Shown one piece after another: positions 27,204 to 37,795 of a stretch of 38,416 nucleotides of DNA (position 1 is the first letter of the stretch; the number at the start of each line of letters is the position of its first letter). Under the pieces are notes generated by a model. It ran no database searches, was not told where the DNA came from, and saw only the letters and a program-made list of their open reading frames with translations. Source of the stretch: an uncultured Candidatus Pelagibacter sp. (lineage in GTDB: Bacteria > Pseudomonadota > Alphaproteobacteria > Pelagibacterales > Pelagibacteraceae); the NCBI GenBank assembly GCA_905612465.1, contig CAJQSC010000031.1, positions 1-38,416 on the forward strand, written 5' to 3'. The translations under genes were made by a program, and so were the position numbers.

Positions 27204-29850
27204 ATTCATAACTGTATTCTTAATTCTTATATTTAACTTAAGTTATTTTAGTTTTTCTATTGCTGAAGAATTTAATTTTAATACTACCGAGCTACAAATT
27301 ACAGAAGGTGGTAATATAATAAAAGGTATCAACGGTGGTGTAGTCACCACTAGAAATAATGAAATAGTGGTTACAGCTGATAGTTTTAAATATAATAAGC
27401 TAACCACACTTTTGGAGGCTAGAGGTAACGTAAAGTTAGTTGATAAAATTGCAGACGTTATAATTGAATCTAATGAAGTTTTTTATTTAAAGAATAAAGA
27501 AGAAATTTATACCAAGGGGAAGAGTAAAGCTCTTAATGGTGTGGATATTCAAATAGATGCTGATCAATTTTTTAGGTATAATAAATTAACTACACTTCTT
27601 GAAGCTAAAGGCAATGTAAAACTAGATGACAGAAGTAAAAACATTACCATTTATACAAATGAAATCTTTTATTTACTGAATGAAGAAAAAATTTCTACAC
27701 TGGGGAAAACAAATATAAGTGTTGGAGAAAAATACAATTTTGAAGGTTATGATTTAATTCTTCTTAGGAATGAGATGATCTTATCATCTAATAAAAAAGC
27801 TACAATTAGTGATAATAATTCAAATATTTATAGTCTCGATGAATTTCAATATTCAATTAACCAAGAAATTCTTAAGGGGAAAAAAGTATCTTTTACAAGA
27901 AATGAAAGACCAGATAAAATAGATAAATATTTTTTTGAAACTGGATTTTTTAATCTAAAAGAAGATAAATTTTTAGGTAAGAATGTTGATATTAATTTTC
28001 ATAAAACATTATTTGAGAATGAAGAAAACGATCCTAGAGTTAGTGGTATTTCTGGATATGGTAATGAATATAATACTTATTTAGATAAAGGAGTTTTTAC
28101 ATCATGCAAAAAAACTGACAAATGTCCTCCTTGGAAAATGAGAGCTGCTAAAATTCATCACGATAAACTTAATAAGCAAATTATATATAAAAATGCTTGG
28201 TTAGACTTATATGATTTTCCAGTTGCCTATTTTCCTAAATTTTATCATCCTGATCCAAGTGTTAAAAGACAGACTGGTATTATAAGACCAGAGATAGGAG
28301 ATCATGATACTATGGGTGACTCAATTTATGTACCTTATTTTTTTGTAATATCAGATGATAAAGACATTACAATAAAACCAAGATTATTTAAAAATGGTAT
28401 AGTGGTATTACAAAATGAATACAGACAATTAACTAGAAATTCTTTAACTATAATAGATTCTAGTATTACAAAGAGTCATGACTCAAGCCCCACTGACAGA
28501 GATGATACAAGAACACATTTTTTTGCTAATTCCAAAATTGAACTAAACCTTAAAAAATTCATTAATAGTAATTTGGAAATTAACTTTGAAAAATCCTCTA
28601 ATGATAATTATTTAAAATTATTTGATTTTATTAAATCTCCACTTCTTATAGGAAATAATGTTAGTACCTTAGAGTCAATAATTACATTAGATCTTGAACA
28701 CGAAGACTATGACTTAATATCTACAGTTGAAATGAATGAAAGTATGAGCGGTGGCTCTCAATCAGATAGATATTCATATGTTTTACCTTACTATAGTTTT
28801 TCGACAAATTTTGATTTAGAGGGTATGGATGGAAGTTTTAATTTTAACTCTGCAGGAAATAATACTTTAAGCGCTACCAATATAACCACATCTACACTTT
28901 CAAATGATTTACATTACTCCTCTTTTGACTCCTTCACATATAGTGGAATTAAATCACACTTTGAAGTTATTTTAAAAAATATAAATACAATGGGAAAAAA
29001 TAGTGCTATTTACAAAAGTACCCCTCAATCTGAATTAATCGGTATTTATAATTATGAAGTTTCAGTACCGCTTAAAAAAAGTAATCAAAATTTTATCAGT
29101 ACATTAATACCAAAGCTATCTTTCTTGGCAAACCCTCAGGAAATGAAAAACCATAGTGGCACTGGAAGAAGAATGAATGTCGATAATATCTTCAATGTTA
29201 ATAGGTTAAGTTTAGGAGATTCATTTGAAGCCGGTGAATCTGCCACTTTAGGAGTGGAATATATAAAAGAAAAAACCAATATTAAGGATGAGATTACTGA
29301 AATAGAAGAATATTTTGATTTTAAACTTGCTACAGTTTTTAGGCTTAAAAAAGAAACAGACATACCTATCAATAGTACTATAAACGAAAAAAGCTCAAAT
29401 GTGTTTGGTCAGCTAAATTTTAAACCTAACAAAATTGTTTCTCTAAATTATAACTTCTCGTTAACTAATGATTTAAACAGGTTTGAGTATAATTCTATAA
29501 CTACAAAATTTGATTATAACGATTTCTCTACTGAATTTAATTATGTTGAGGAGTCGGGTATTATTGGAGAAGCTAATGTAGTTAACAATACTACAGAGTA
29601 TAATTTTGATGAATACAACTCTATAATATTTAAAACAAGAAGAAATCGAAATCTTAATTTAACAGAATTTTACGATTTGGTATATCAATATAAAAATGAC
29701 TGCTTAATTGCAGATATAAAATATAGAAAAGATTACTATAATGTTGCAGATATCAAGCCTAAAGAGGAATTATTTTTTTCTATAACAATTATACCATTTT
29801 ATACTTACTCACCAGATAAAATGATTTTAAACAAAGATAGAATAGATTAA
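27193..29850 (+). CDS. lptD: LPS-assembly protein LptD
   Basis: 885 aa; signal peptide, OstA-like N-terminus, LptD domain (GVFTSCKKTDKCPPWKMRAAKIHHDK...AYFPKFYHPDPSVKRQTG). Confidence 0.92.
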   Translation: MKNKFITVFLILIFNLSYFSFSIAEEFNFNTTELQITEGGNIIKGINGGVVTTRNNEIVVTADSFKYNKLTTLLEARGNVKLVDKIADVIIESNEVFYLKNKEEIYTKGKSKALNGVDIQIDADQFFRYNKLTTLLEAKGNVKLDDRSKNITIYTNEIFYLLNEEKISTLGKTNISVGEKYNFEGYDLILLRNEMILSSNKKATISDNNSNIYSLDEFQYSINQEILKGKKVSFTRNERPDKIDKYFFETGFFNLKEDKFLGKNVDINFHKTLFENEENDPRVSGISGYGNEYNTYLDKGVFTSCKKTDKCPPWKMRAAKIHHDKLNKQIIYKNAWLDLYDFPVAYFPKFYHPDPSVKRQTGIIRPEIGDHDTMGDSIYVPYFFVISDDKDITIKPRLFKNGIVVLQNEYRQLTRNSLTIIDSSITKSHDSSPTDRDDTRTHFFANSKIELNLKKFINSNLEINFEKSSNDNYLKLFDFIKSPLLIGNNVSTLESIITLDLEHEDYDLISTVEMNESMSGGSQSDRYSYVLPYYSFSTNFDLEGMDGSFNFNSAGNNTLSATNITTSTLSNDLHYSSFDSFTYSGIKSHFEVILKNINTMGKNSAIYKSTPQSELIGIYNYEVSVPLKKSNQNFISTLIPKLSFLANPQEMKNHSGTGRRMNVDNIFNVNRLSLGDSFEAGESATLGVEYIKEKTNIKDEITEIEEYFDFKLATVFRLKKETDIPINSTINEKSSNVFGQLNFKPNKIVSLNYNFSLTNDLNRFEYNSITTKFDYNDFSTEFNYVEESGIIGEANVVNNTTEYNFDEYNSIIFKTRRNRNLNLTEFYDLVYQYKNDCLIADIKYRKDYYNVADIKPKEELFFSITIIPFYTYSPDKMILNKDRID
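27391..27624 (+). repeat. Internal OstA-domain repeat in lptD: 48-bp core repeated at 186-bp period (27391-27438 and 27577-27624)
   Basis: YNKLTTLLEARGNVKL and YNKLTTLLEAKGNVKL, 15/16 aa identical, within longer similar ~62-aa units. Confidence 0.85.
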
Positions 29851-30767
29851 TGAAAATTTTTTTATCTGTACTCTTTTTATGTTTAACTATTAATAATGCC
29901 AAATCAATTGAAACAAAAATAGTTCACAAAATACAAAATGAAATTATAACAAGTATTGATATCAAAAAAGAGTTTAGGTATTTAATGGCTCTTAACAACA
30001 ACTTAAAGGAGTTAGAAAAAGAAAAAATACTAAGTATTTCAAATGAATCATTAATAAGAGAGAAAGTAAAAAAAATTGAAATATTAAAAAATTTTAAGGA
30101 AATAGAAATAAATAATGAATATTTAATTTTTCTACTAAAAAATGTGTATTTAAAACTAAATCTAAAGTCTTTGAAAGAATTTGAACTTTATTTAAAAGAT
30201 TTTGACTTAACTATAGAAGAGGTTAAAAGAAAAATAACTATTGATGCACTATGGAATGAAGTAATTATAAAAAAATATGCCTCACAAGTAACAATTAATA
30301 AAGAGCAAATAAAAAAAAATCTTTCTAAGAACAAAAATATTCGGTCAAAAGAATATAGATTATCTGAAATTATTTTTGAAGTAGAAAATAAAGAGGAAAT
30401 TAAAGAAAGATATGAAGAAATAATTAAAAGTATAGCTGAAATAGGCTTTGAAAATAGTGCTTCTATATATAGTTTTTCAGAATCTGCTAAGATTGGTGGA
30501 GATATTGGTTGGATAAATGAAAATTCACTTAATAATAAAATTAAAAAAAAAATCTATAATTTAAAAATTGGTGAAATTTCAAAACCTATAATTTTGTCTA
30601 ATGGAATATTGATGCTAAAAATAATTAATACAAAATATTCTGATAATGATATTGATCTTGACGCTAAATTTAAGAACGCAATAAACTATGAGCGAAACAG
30701 ACAGTTACGCCAATATTCTAAAATCTATTATAATAAAATTAAAAAAAACTTAGAGTTTGATGAATAA
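29850..30767 (+). CDS. surA: SurA-like periplasmic chaperone / parvulin peptidyl-prolyl isomerase
   Basis: 305 aa; signal peptide, SurA N-domain-like start (ETKIVHKIQNEIITSIDIKKE), parvulin segment (YRLSEIIFEVENKEE...SESAKIGGDIGWINENSLNNKIKKKIYNLKIGEISKPI); between lptD and pdxA. Confidence 0.85.
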   Translation: MKIFLSVLFLCLTINNAKSIETKIVHKIQNEIITSIDIKKEFRYLMALNNNLKELEKEKILSISNESLIREKVKKIEILKNFKEIEINNEYLIFLLKNVYLKLNLKSLKEFELYLKDFDLTIEEVKRKITIDALWNEVIIKKYASQVTINKEQIKKNLSKNKNIRSKEYRLSEIIFEVENKEEIKERYEEIIKSIAEIGFENSASIYSFSESAKIGGDIGWINENSLNNKIKKKIYNLKIGEISKPIILSNGILMLKIINTKYSDNDIDLDAKFKNAINYERNRQLRQYSKIYYNKIKKNLEFDE

Positions 30768-31725
30768 AGAACCAATAATTATTGTCGGTGGAGAACCAAA
30801 TAGTATCTTTTTAGAAATTTTTTTTAAGAGTATAAAGGCTCATGATTATAAAAGCCCATTAATAATTATAGCTTCTAAAGAATTGTTACAACAGCAAATG
30901 AAGAAATTGGGATTTAATTTTAAGATAAATACTATTAATAAAAATTTTAATCAATTTTTTAAATTGAATAATAAAAAGATTAATCTAATTAATATAGAAT
31001 ATAAATTTGATAATTGCTTTGAAAAAATTTCTAGTAAATCAAATAATTATATAGAAGAGTCTTTTAAAACTGCTTTAAAAATAATTCTTCAAAATAAATT
31101 ATCTAAATTTATTAATGGTCCAATTTCTAAAAAATATTTTTTAAAAGGAAAAACATTAGGCATTACTGAGTATTTGGCAAAAAAAACTAAAAATAATAAT
31201 GGTGTAGCAATGTTGATATTTAATAAAAAATTATCTGTTAGTCCACTAACAACTCACCTTGCTCTCAAAGACGTCCATAAACATATTTCAAAAATAAAGA
31301 TATATACTCAAGTTAAACTTATTATAGATTTTTATAAAAAGAGATTTAATAAAGTGCCCAAAATAGCTATTACTGGTTTAAATCCTCACTGTGAAAGTAA
31401 TTTCAGAAATTGTGAAGAAAATGCAATAATAATACCAGCTATTAAACAATTGAGATCAAAAAAAATCCATGTAGACGGTCCATTTCCAGCTGACACCATA
31501 TTTATTAAAGAAAATTTAAATAATTACGACGTGGTGGTTGGAATGTATCATGATCAAGTTCTATCCCCTATGAAGGCCTTGTTTAACTTTGATGCAATAA
31601 ATATAACTTTAGGGTTGCCTTTTCTTAGGATTTCACCAGATCATGGTCCGAACTCTTCTATGCTAGGTAGCAACTTATCTGACCCAAAAAGTTTAATGAA
31701 AGCTTTAAAATTTTTAGATAAATAG
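30757..31725 (+). CDS. pdxA: 4-hydroxythreonine-4-phosphate dehydrogenase
   Basis: 322 aa; GVAMLIFNKKLSVSPLTTHLALKDV, ITGLNPHCES, GPFPADTIF, VVGMYHDQVLSPMKAL, ISPDHG. Confidence 0.94.
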   Translation: MMNKEPIIIVGGEPNSIFLEIFFKSIKAHDYKSPLIIIASKELLQQQMKKLGFNFKINTINKNFNQFFKLNNKKINLINIEYKFDNCFEKISSKSNNYIEESFKTALKIILQNKLSKFINGPISKKYFLKGKTLGITEYLAKKTKNNNGVAMLIFNKKLSVSPLTTHLALKDVHKHISKIKIYTQVKLIIDFYKKRFNKVPKIAITGLNPHCESNFRNCEENAIIIPAIKQLRSKKIHVDGPFPADTIFIKENLNNYDVVVGMYHDQVLSPMKALFNFDAINITLGLPFLRISPDHGPNSSMLGSNLSDPKSLMKALKFLDK

Positions 31726-32514
31726 ATGTTTATTAAGCCCAAAAAAAGTTTAGGACAAAATTTTTTAATAGATCGTAACGTTTTAGAACAGATTGTTGAT
31801 ACGGTTGAAATTACAAATAAAGAAGTTTTGGAAATAGGCCCTGGTAGTGGAAATTTAACCTCATTTATTCTGAAAAAGAATCCAAGAAAAGTTTATACAA
31901 TTGAAAAGGATGATGAACTAGTTTTGTTATTGAAGGATAAATTTTTGGATGAAATTACTATTATCAATGAAGATGTTTTAAAAATATCTGAAGATAAAAT
32001 TTCTAATGAAAAACTCACTGTATTTGGAAACTTACCTTATAATATTTCTACTGAGATTCTTTCTAAATGGATAGTTAATATAAATAAAAATTTCTGGTTT
32101 GAAAATTTGGTATTAATGTTTCAAAAAGAAGTTGCTGAAAGAATTATTGCAAAATCTGATACATCAAAATATGGACGATTATCTATTTTATCAAACTGGA
32201 AACTTAATATTGAAAAAATAATTGATATTAAACCACAAAGTTTTTCACCACGACCCAAGGTAGAAAGTACACTCCTACTATTTACACCAAAAGAAAATTT
32301 TTTTGAATTAAAAGATGCTAAAAATCTAGAAATGATAACTAGAGTTTTTTTTAGTCAAAGAAGAAAAATGCTTAAAAAACCTTTTAACCAAGTTTTTAAT
32401 AATGCAAAAGAAGTTGCTGATAAATTTAATATCGATCTTAATCTTAGACCTCAAAATCTTGAACCTGAAATATATTTTAAACTTGTAAAAGAATATGAGG
32501 GTTTAAGACGTTAA
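31726..32514 (+). CDS. rsmA: 16S rRNA (adenine1518/1519-N6) dimethyltransferase
   Basis: 262 aa; [63 protein letters not shown]. Confidence 0.96.
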   Translation: MFIKPKKSLGQNFLIDRNVLEQIVDTVEITNKEVLEIGPGSGNLTSFILKKNPRKVYTIEKDDELVLLLKDKFLDEITIINEDVLKISEDKISNEKLTVFGNLPYNISTEILSKWIVNINKNFWFENLVLMFQKEVAERIIAKSDTSKYGRLSILSNWKLNIEKIIDIKPQSFSPRPKVESTLLLFTPKENFFELKDAKNLEMITRVFFSQRRKMLKKPFNQVFNNAKEVADKFNIDLNLRPQNLEPEIYFKLVKEYEGLRR

Positions 32515-33135
32515 TTTATTAACATGTTTTCTAATATATTCTTTATCGTAATCTTTTGAACCATTATTAATTTCTGCATCAATTAAATTGCTAATCTTAG
32601 AGTAACATTCTTCAAGATTGTCATTTACAATTACGTAGTCATAATTTATCCAATGCAATACATCTCTACTAAATTCTTTCATTCGTTCTTCTACAATTAA
32701 CTTATCTTTCATGTCCCTATTTGACAGTCTTTCAAATAAAACTTCTTTGCTTGGGGGGAGAATAAAAAAGGTGATTAATTTATAGTTTAATTTTTTATTT
32801 TTGATTTGGTCAGCACCTTGCCAATCAATATCAAAAATAACATTTTCACTTTTTTCTAGTTTTTCAATAACAGGTGTTCTTGTCGTTCCATAAAGATGGT
32901 CAAAAACTTTTGCATACTCTAGAAATTCTTCATTTCTGATTAAGCCTTCAAACTTCTCATGATTTACAAAATAATAATCTTTATCTGCAACCTCGCTCGG
33001 CCTTGGTTTTCTTGTTGTATGAGATATTGATATATGAAAATTTTTATTTTTAGATAGTAACTTTACTAATGTGGTTTTACCTGCCCCAGATGGGGATGAT
33101 AAAATTATCATTATCCCATCTCTTTTTTCGGACAT
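32503..33135 (-). CDS. gmk: guanylate kinase
   Basis: 210 aa; [44 protein letters not shown]. Confidence 0.96.
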   Translation of the reverse strand: MSEKRDGIMIILSSPSGAGKTTLVKLLSKNKNFHISISHTTRKPRPSEVADKDYYFVNHEKFEGLIRNEEFLEYAKVFDHLYGTTRTPVIEKLEKSENVIFDIDWQGADQIKNKKLNYKLITFFILPPSKEVLFERLSNRDMKDKLIVEERMKEFSRDVLHWINYDYVIVNDNLEECYSKISNLIDAEINNGSKDYDKEYIRKHVNKLTS

Positions 33136-33143
33136 TTGATTAT

Positions 33144-33383
33144 CTAGTTTGCTTTGCCATCAATAAATTTAACAGCATCACCTACAGTAAGAATTTTTTC
33201 AGCCTCACTATCTGAAATTTCTGATCCAAATTCTTCTTCGAAGGCCATTACTAATTCGACTGTATCTAAACTATCTGCTCCAAGATCATCTATAAAGCTT
33301 GAATCGTCTTGAACTTTAGCTTCATCTATACCTAAGTGGTCTGCTACAATTTTTTTAACCTTACTTGAAATTTCTTCTGACAT
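33144..33383 (-). CDS. acpP: acyl carrier protein
   Basis: 79 aa; [24 protein letters not shown] phosphopantetheine site. Confidence 0.97.
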   Translation of the reverse strand: MSEEISSKVKKIVADHLGIDEAKVQDDSSFIDDLGADSLDTVELVMAFEEEFGSEISDSEAEKILTVGDAVKFIDGKAN

Positions 33384-33432
33384 AATGTTCCTTTTTTGTT
33401 ATATTTCGTTAATAGTCCAAAAAGTAGTTTTG

Positions 33433-34170
33433 TCAACCCAAATACATACCGCCATTAACATGAAGTGTTTCTCCATTAATATAGTCTGATTGATTGGAAC
33501 TTAAGAAAGCTACAGCATTTGCAATATCTTCTGGTTTACCCAGCCGATTAGATGGAATTTTAGCAATTATTGCTTCTTTATGTTTTTCATCAATTTGATC
33601 TGTCATTGCAGTGCTTATAAACCCAGGTGAAATACAATTCACATTTATATTTTTTTTAGCATATTCAATTGCGAGACTTTTAGACATAGCAACAATACCC
33701 GCTTTTGATGCCGTGTAGTTTGCTTGACCAACATTACCTGTATGCCCTACTACTGATGTAATATTAATAATTTTCCCAGACTTATTTTTAAGCATTTTTT
33801 TAATAGAATATTTACACATTAAAAATGTTGAGGTTAAATTAACATCTATAACCTTTGTCCACTCCTCTAGACTCATTCTGATTGTTAAGTTATCTTTTGT
33901 GATACCAGCATTATTAATTATGCAATCAAGTGATCCACCCAATTCATCAGTTGCATTATTTATAAACTCTTCAATATTTTCATGTTGAGAAATATCGAAT
34001 TTAAGTATCTTAATATTATTAAATTTTATCTTTAACTCTTCTAGTTTTTCGATTCTTGTTCCGGTAGCTAATAGATTGGCACCATTCTTGTGAAGTTTTT
34101 CAACTATTGAATTACCAATGCCACCTGATGCACCTGTAATTATAATATTTTTATTTTTTAAACTACTCAT
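33433..34170 (-). CDS. fabG: 3-oxoacyl-[ACP] reductase
   Basis: 245 aa SDR; TGASGGIG, NNAGITKDNL, YTASKAG, ISPGFISTAMTD. Confidence 0.95.
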   Translation of the reverse strand: MSSLKNKNIIITGASGGIGNSIVEKLHKNGANLLATGTRIEKLEELKIKFNNIKILKFDISQHENIEEFINNATDELGGSLDCIINNAGITKDNLTIRMSLEEWTKVIDVNLTSTFLMCKYSIKKMLKNKSGKIINITSVVGHTGNVGQANYTASKAGIVAMSKSLAIEYAKKNINVNCISPGFISTAMTDQIDEKHKEAIIAKIPSNRLGKPEDIANAVAFLSSNQSDYINGETLHVNGGMYLG

Positions 34171-35095
34171 TGATATTAATTAACTTTATATCTTCTTCTG
34201 AATTTATTGCACTAACTTTAACATTTTTATCAATTCTTCTTATCAAACCAGACAAGACTTTGCCAGGTCCTATTTCTATAAATTGATTAATTCCTTTATT
34301 GATCATTAGTAAAACACTTTCTCTCCAACGAACTCTATTTTCAATTTGTTTAACTAGTAAAATTTTTAATTCATTTGAGTTAGTAATTTCTTTTCCAGTT
34401 ACATTAGAAATTAAAATATTTTTAGGTTCCTTAAAATTTAATTTCTCTATCTCTTCACTCATTACAACGCTTGCTTTATTCATTAACTTGCAGTGAAATG
34501 GAGCACTTACTGGTAATTTAATATTTTTAATATTTGCAGCCTTCAAATCAATCACCATTTTTTCTAAATCTTCTATCTTTCCACTTAATACTATTTGACC
34601 AAATGAATTATCATTTGCAATAAAACATTCATATTTAGTTTTATTTTCATTAATAATGGTTTCTACTGTTTCAATTTCAGATCCCAAAACAGCAACCATT
34701 CCGCCCACTCCTTTTGGCACTGAACTTTGCATAGCTCTTCCTCTAATTTTCAATATCTTTAAAGTATCTGAAAATGATAATGCTCCAGCTGAAGCAAGTG
34801 CTGAATATTCTCCTAAAGAGTGCCCAGCAAAAAAATTTGCTTCATTTAAATTAATATTAAATTCTTCTTTAATTACTCTAAATATTGAATAGCTTATTAA
34901 AAATATAGCAGGTTGTGTATTTTCAGTTAAATCTAGATCTTCTTTTGGTCCATCAAGAATAAGTTTTGATAACGAAAATTCAAGTGTATCATCAGCTTCT
35001 TTGAATAGATCTTGAACTAACGTATATTTATCACAAAAGTCTTTACCCATTCCGACTAATTGTGAGCCTTGACCTGGAAAAATAACAGAAAACAT
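34163..35095 (-). CDS. fabD: malonyl-CoA-ACP transacylase
   Basis: 310 aa; FPGQGSQLVGMG, FAGHSLGEYSALA, PVSAPFHCKLM. Confidence 0.96.
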   Translation of the reverse strand: MFSVIFPGQGSQLVGMGKDFCDKYTLVQDLFKEADDTLEFSLSKLILDGPKEDLDLTENTQPAIFLISYSIFRVIKEEFNINLNEANFFAGHSLGEYSALASAGALSFSDTLKILKIRGRAMQSSVPKGVGGMVAVLGSEIETVETIINENKTKYECFIANDNSFGQIVLSGKIEDLEKMVIDLKAANIKNIKLPVSAPFHCKLMNKASVVMSEEIEKLNFKEPKNILISNVTGKEITNSNELKILLVKQIENRVRWRESVLLMINKGINQFIEIGPGKVLSGLIRRIDKNVKVSAINSEEDIKLININE

Positions 35096-35181
35096 TTAAT
35101 TATCTAAATTTTATTATGGTTTTAAGTGTTGTAATTCAATTGTTATAATAGTATATCCTCACTTTTTATTAAAGAACAATT

Positions 35182-35547
35182 ATGAATTTATACGAACACA
35201 CTATAGTTGCTAGACAAGATACAAGCCCAGCTCAAGTTAAGCAATTATCTGAGAAATATTCTAAAATAGTAGAAAAGAACGATGGTGAAATAGTACAAAC
35301 TGAAGATTGGGGTTTGTTACACTTAGCCTTTGCTATTAAGAAAAATAAAAAAGGTATCTATATTCACTTTAAAATAAAAGGTACTGGAAAAATTATTGAT
35401 GAATTAGAAAAAAATGAAATTATTGATAAAAACCTTCTAAGGTATATGACGGTTAGAGTTAAAAAATTTGATTTAGAAGCAAAATATTTTTCAAGAAAAG
35501 ATGAATACGAAAAAAAAGAATATAAAAAAGAATATAATAGAACTTAA
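35182..35547 (+). CDS. rpsF: 30S ribosomal protein S6
   Basis: 121 aa; [42 protein letters not shown]; followed by rpsR and rplI. Confidence 0.97.
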   Translation: MNLYEHTIVARQDTSPAQVKQLSEKYSKIVEKNDGEIVQTEDWGLLHLAFAIKKNKKGIYIHFKIKGTGKIIDELEKNEIIDKNLLRYMTVRVKKFDLEAKYFSRKDEYEKKEYKKEYNRT

Positions 35548-35549
35548 TT

Positions 35550-35828
35550 ATGCCATCAAAGAAAAGAGCAGGAAATAAAAAAAAAGGTAGTCAAAGTAAC
35601 TTTGCGAAGTTGAGTATATTTCAACCTAACAAATATAAGTTTAAAAAATCTTGTCCACTTTCAATAAAGGGAGCGCCTGAGGTTGATTATAAAAATATTA
35701 GACTGTTAAAAAAATATATGTCTGAGAATGGTAAAATATTACCTTCAAGAATTACAAATGTGTCACAAAAAAAACAAAGAGAGCTTTCATTGTCTATTAA
35801 GAGAGCCAGAAATCTAGCGTTAATTTAA
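35550..35828 (+). CDS. rpsR: 30S ribosomal protein S18
   Basis: 92 aa; [47 protein letters not shown]. Confidence 0.97.
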   Translation: MPSKKRAGNKKKGSQSNFAKLSIFQPNKYKFKKSCPLSIKGAPEVDYKNIRLLKKYMSENGKILPSRITNVSQKKQRELSLSIKRARNLALI

Positions 35829-36287
35829 ATGAAAGTTATACTTTTAGAAAACTTAAGAAGAATTGGATCTATTGGGGAAATTATAGATGTAAAAAGAGGT
35901 TTTGCTAGAAACTATTTAATTTCAAGTAAAAAAGCTCTTTATGCCTCGAAAGAAAATATTGCAGAAGTAGAAAAAATTAAATCTGAATTAGGAAAGAAAG
36001 ATACTGAAAAAAAAAAAGAAGCACAAAAAATTTCAGAACAAATTAATAATAAAGAATATGAAATCAAAAAATTAAGTACAGAGAATAAAGAACTCTATGG
36101 TTCAGTTAAACCAACTGAAATTGCAAAATTAATACAGGAAAATGATAAATTTGATATCAAGCCTTCAATGATACAGCCAATAACTGAAATTAAGTCACTT
36201 GGTAAATTTAAGGTAAAAATTATCTTACACTCTGAAGTAGACTCTGAAATTACTGTTAATGTAGTTACAGCAGATACCATTCAATAA
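35829..36287 (+). CDS. rplI: 50S ribosomal protein L9
   Basis: 152 aa; MKVILLENLRRIGSIGEIIDVKRGFARNYLI. Confidence 0.97.
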   Translation: MKVILLENLRRIGSIGEIIDVKRGFARNYLISSKKALYASKENIAEVEKIKSELGKKDTEKKKEAQKISEQINNKEYEIKKLSTENKELYGSVKPTEIAKLIQENDKFDIKPSMIQPITEIKSLGKFKVKIILHSEVDSEITVNVVTADTIQ

Positions 36288-36355
36288 TTATACAATTTTT
36301 TCCCCAACATATATTTGTTATTTTTTTTATATCTTATTTCAGCTAAAGTTTACTT

Positions 36356-37774
36356 ATGGAAAATAACCTAAGCATTGTTAAAGACACCTTCAAAGAACTT
36401 CCTAACAACATTGAAGCTGAGCAAGCTGTAATTGGATCCATACTAGTACAAAATGAAATATTTGATGAAATAAATACTATTATTTCTAGTATTAATTTTT
36501 ATGATCCTATGCATCAGAGTATTTTTTCAGCAATTGAAAGCCTAATTTACAAAGGGATGCTTGCAAACCCTATAACCTTAAAAAATTATTTTGAAAATGA
36601 AAAAGACGAATTAAATGTTCCAGAATACTTGGTTAAAGTTACAAAGTTTTCTACACCTCCAAGACAAGCAATAGAGTATTCAAGAATTATTTATGACATG
36701 TTTGTAAGAAGAGAGTTAATTAAGATTTCTGAAAATACTATTGATGCTGCAAAACTAAATGCACTTGATGTTAATGGCCAAAATATAATTGAAAATTCAG
36801 AAAGATTATTATTTGATCTTGCTGAAAAAGGTTCTTTCAATTCATCTCTTGTTAAATTTGATGAAGCGATGAAACAAACTATTGAGATGGCTTCAGCTGC
36901 CTACCGAAATGATGAAGGAATAGTTGGTGTCCCTACTGGCTTAAGAGATTTAGATGATAGATTAGGCGGACTTCATAATTCAGATTTAATTATTATTGCA
37001 GGTCGACCTTCAATGGGTAAAACTGCTTTAGCAACAAATATAGCTTTTAACGCTGCTCAAAAACTACAGGAAAAAGGAAAAAAATCTGCAGTTGCTTTCT
37101 TTTCACTTGAGATGTCTTCTGAACAATTATCAACTAGAATTTTAGCTGAACAGTCTAGAATTAAATCAAATGATATTAGAAGAGGAAGAATTTCCGATGA
37201 ACAGTTTGATAAATTTATCGAAACATCTAAGAATATTTCTGAACTTCCTTTATATATAGATGAAACTCCAGCTATCAGTATTGCTGCTATGAGTAACAGA
37301 GCAAGACGTATTAAAAGATTATTTGGTTTAGATTTGATTGTTGTGGATTACATTCAATTAATGAGAGGATCAGGAAATAATAGAGACGGTAGAGTTCAAG
37401 AAATTTCTGAGATTACTCAAGGCCTTAAAGCGATGGCAAAAGAGCTTAAGCTTCCTGTTATAGCGCTTTCGCAGTTATCAAGAGCAGTGGAGCAAAGGGA
37501 TGATCACAAGCCTCAACTATCAGATTTAAGAGAATCTGGATCAATTGAACAAGATGCTGATGTTGTAATGTTTGTTTATAGAGAGGCATATTATTTAGAG
37601 AGAAAAGAACCAAGGCCAGCAACTGTAGAGCATGCAGAATGGCAAGCTAAAATGAATGAAGTTTCAAATTTGGCTGAACTTATTATCGGAAAACAAAGGC
37701 ACGGCCCAACAGGCAACGTTATGGTAGAGTTTGAGGCAATGTTTACCAAATTTAAAGATACTCAAATTAACTAA
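36356..37774 (+). CDS. dnaB: replicative DNA helicase DnaB
   Basis: 472 aa; PNNIEAEQAVIGSIL, AGRPSMGKTALATNIA, VDYIQLMRG, LSQLSRAVEQRDDHKPQLSDLRESGSIEQDADVVMFVYR; no intein. Confidence 0.98.
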   Translation: MENNLSIVKDTFKELPNNIEAEQAVIGSILVQNEIFDEINTIISSINFYDPMHQSIFSAIESLIYKGMLANPITLKNYFENEKDELNVPEYLVKVTKFSTPPRQAIEYSRIIYDMFVRRELIKISENTIDAAKLNALDVNGQNIIENSERLLFDLAEKGSFNSSLVKFDEAMKQTIEMASAAYRNDEGIVGVPTGLRDLDDRLGGLHNSDLIIIAGRPSMGKTALATNIAFNAAQKLQEKGKKSAVAFFSLEMSSEQLSTRILAEQSRIKSNDIRRGRISDEQFDKFIETSKNISELPLYIDETPAISIAAMSNRARRIKRLFGLDLIVVDYIQLMRGSGNNRDGRVQEISEITQGLKAMAKELKLPVIALSQLSRAVEQRDDHKPQLSDLRESGSIEQDADVVMFVYREAYYLERKEPRPATVEHAEWQAKMNEVSNLAELIIGKQRHGPTGNVMVEFEAMFTKFKDTQIN

Positions 37775-37795
37775 TATCCAATATATTAGCTGTAA

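Noticed and set aside
34299-34892. Plus-strand ORFs 34299..34496 and 34656..34892
   Set aside because: Antisense to fabD; no domain similarity.
35096-35181. S6:S18-type autoregulatory RNA leader upstream of rpsF
   Set aside because: A TATAAT at 35144-35149 suggests a leader of only about 25 nt, and no CCG-containing hairpin was visible; cannot support the motif.
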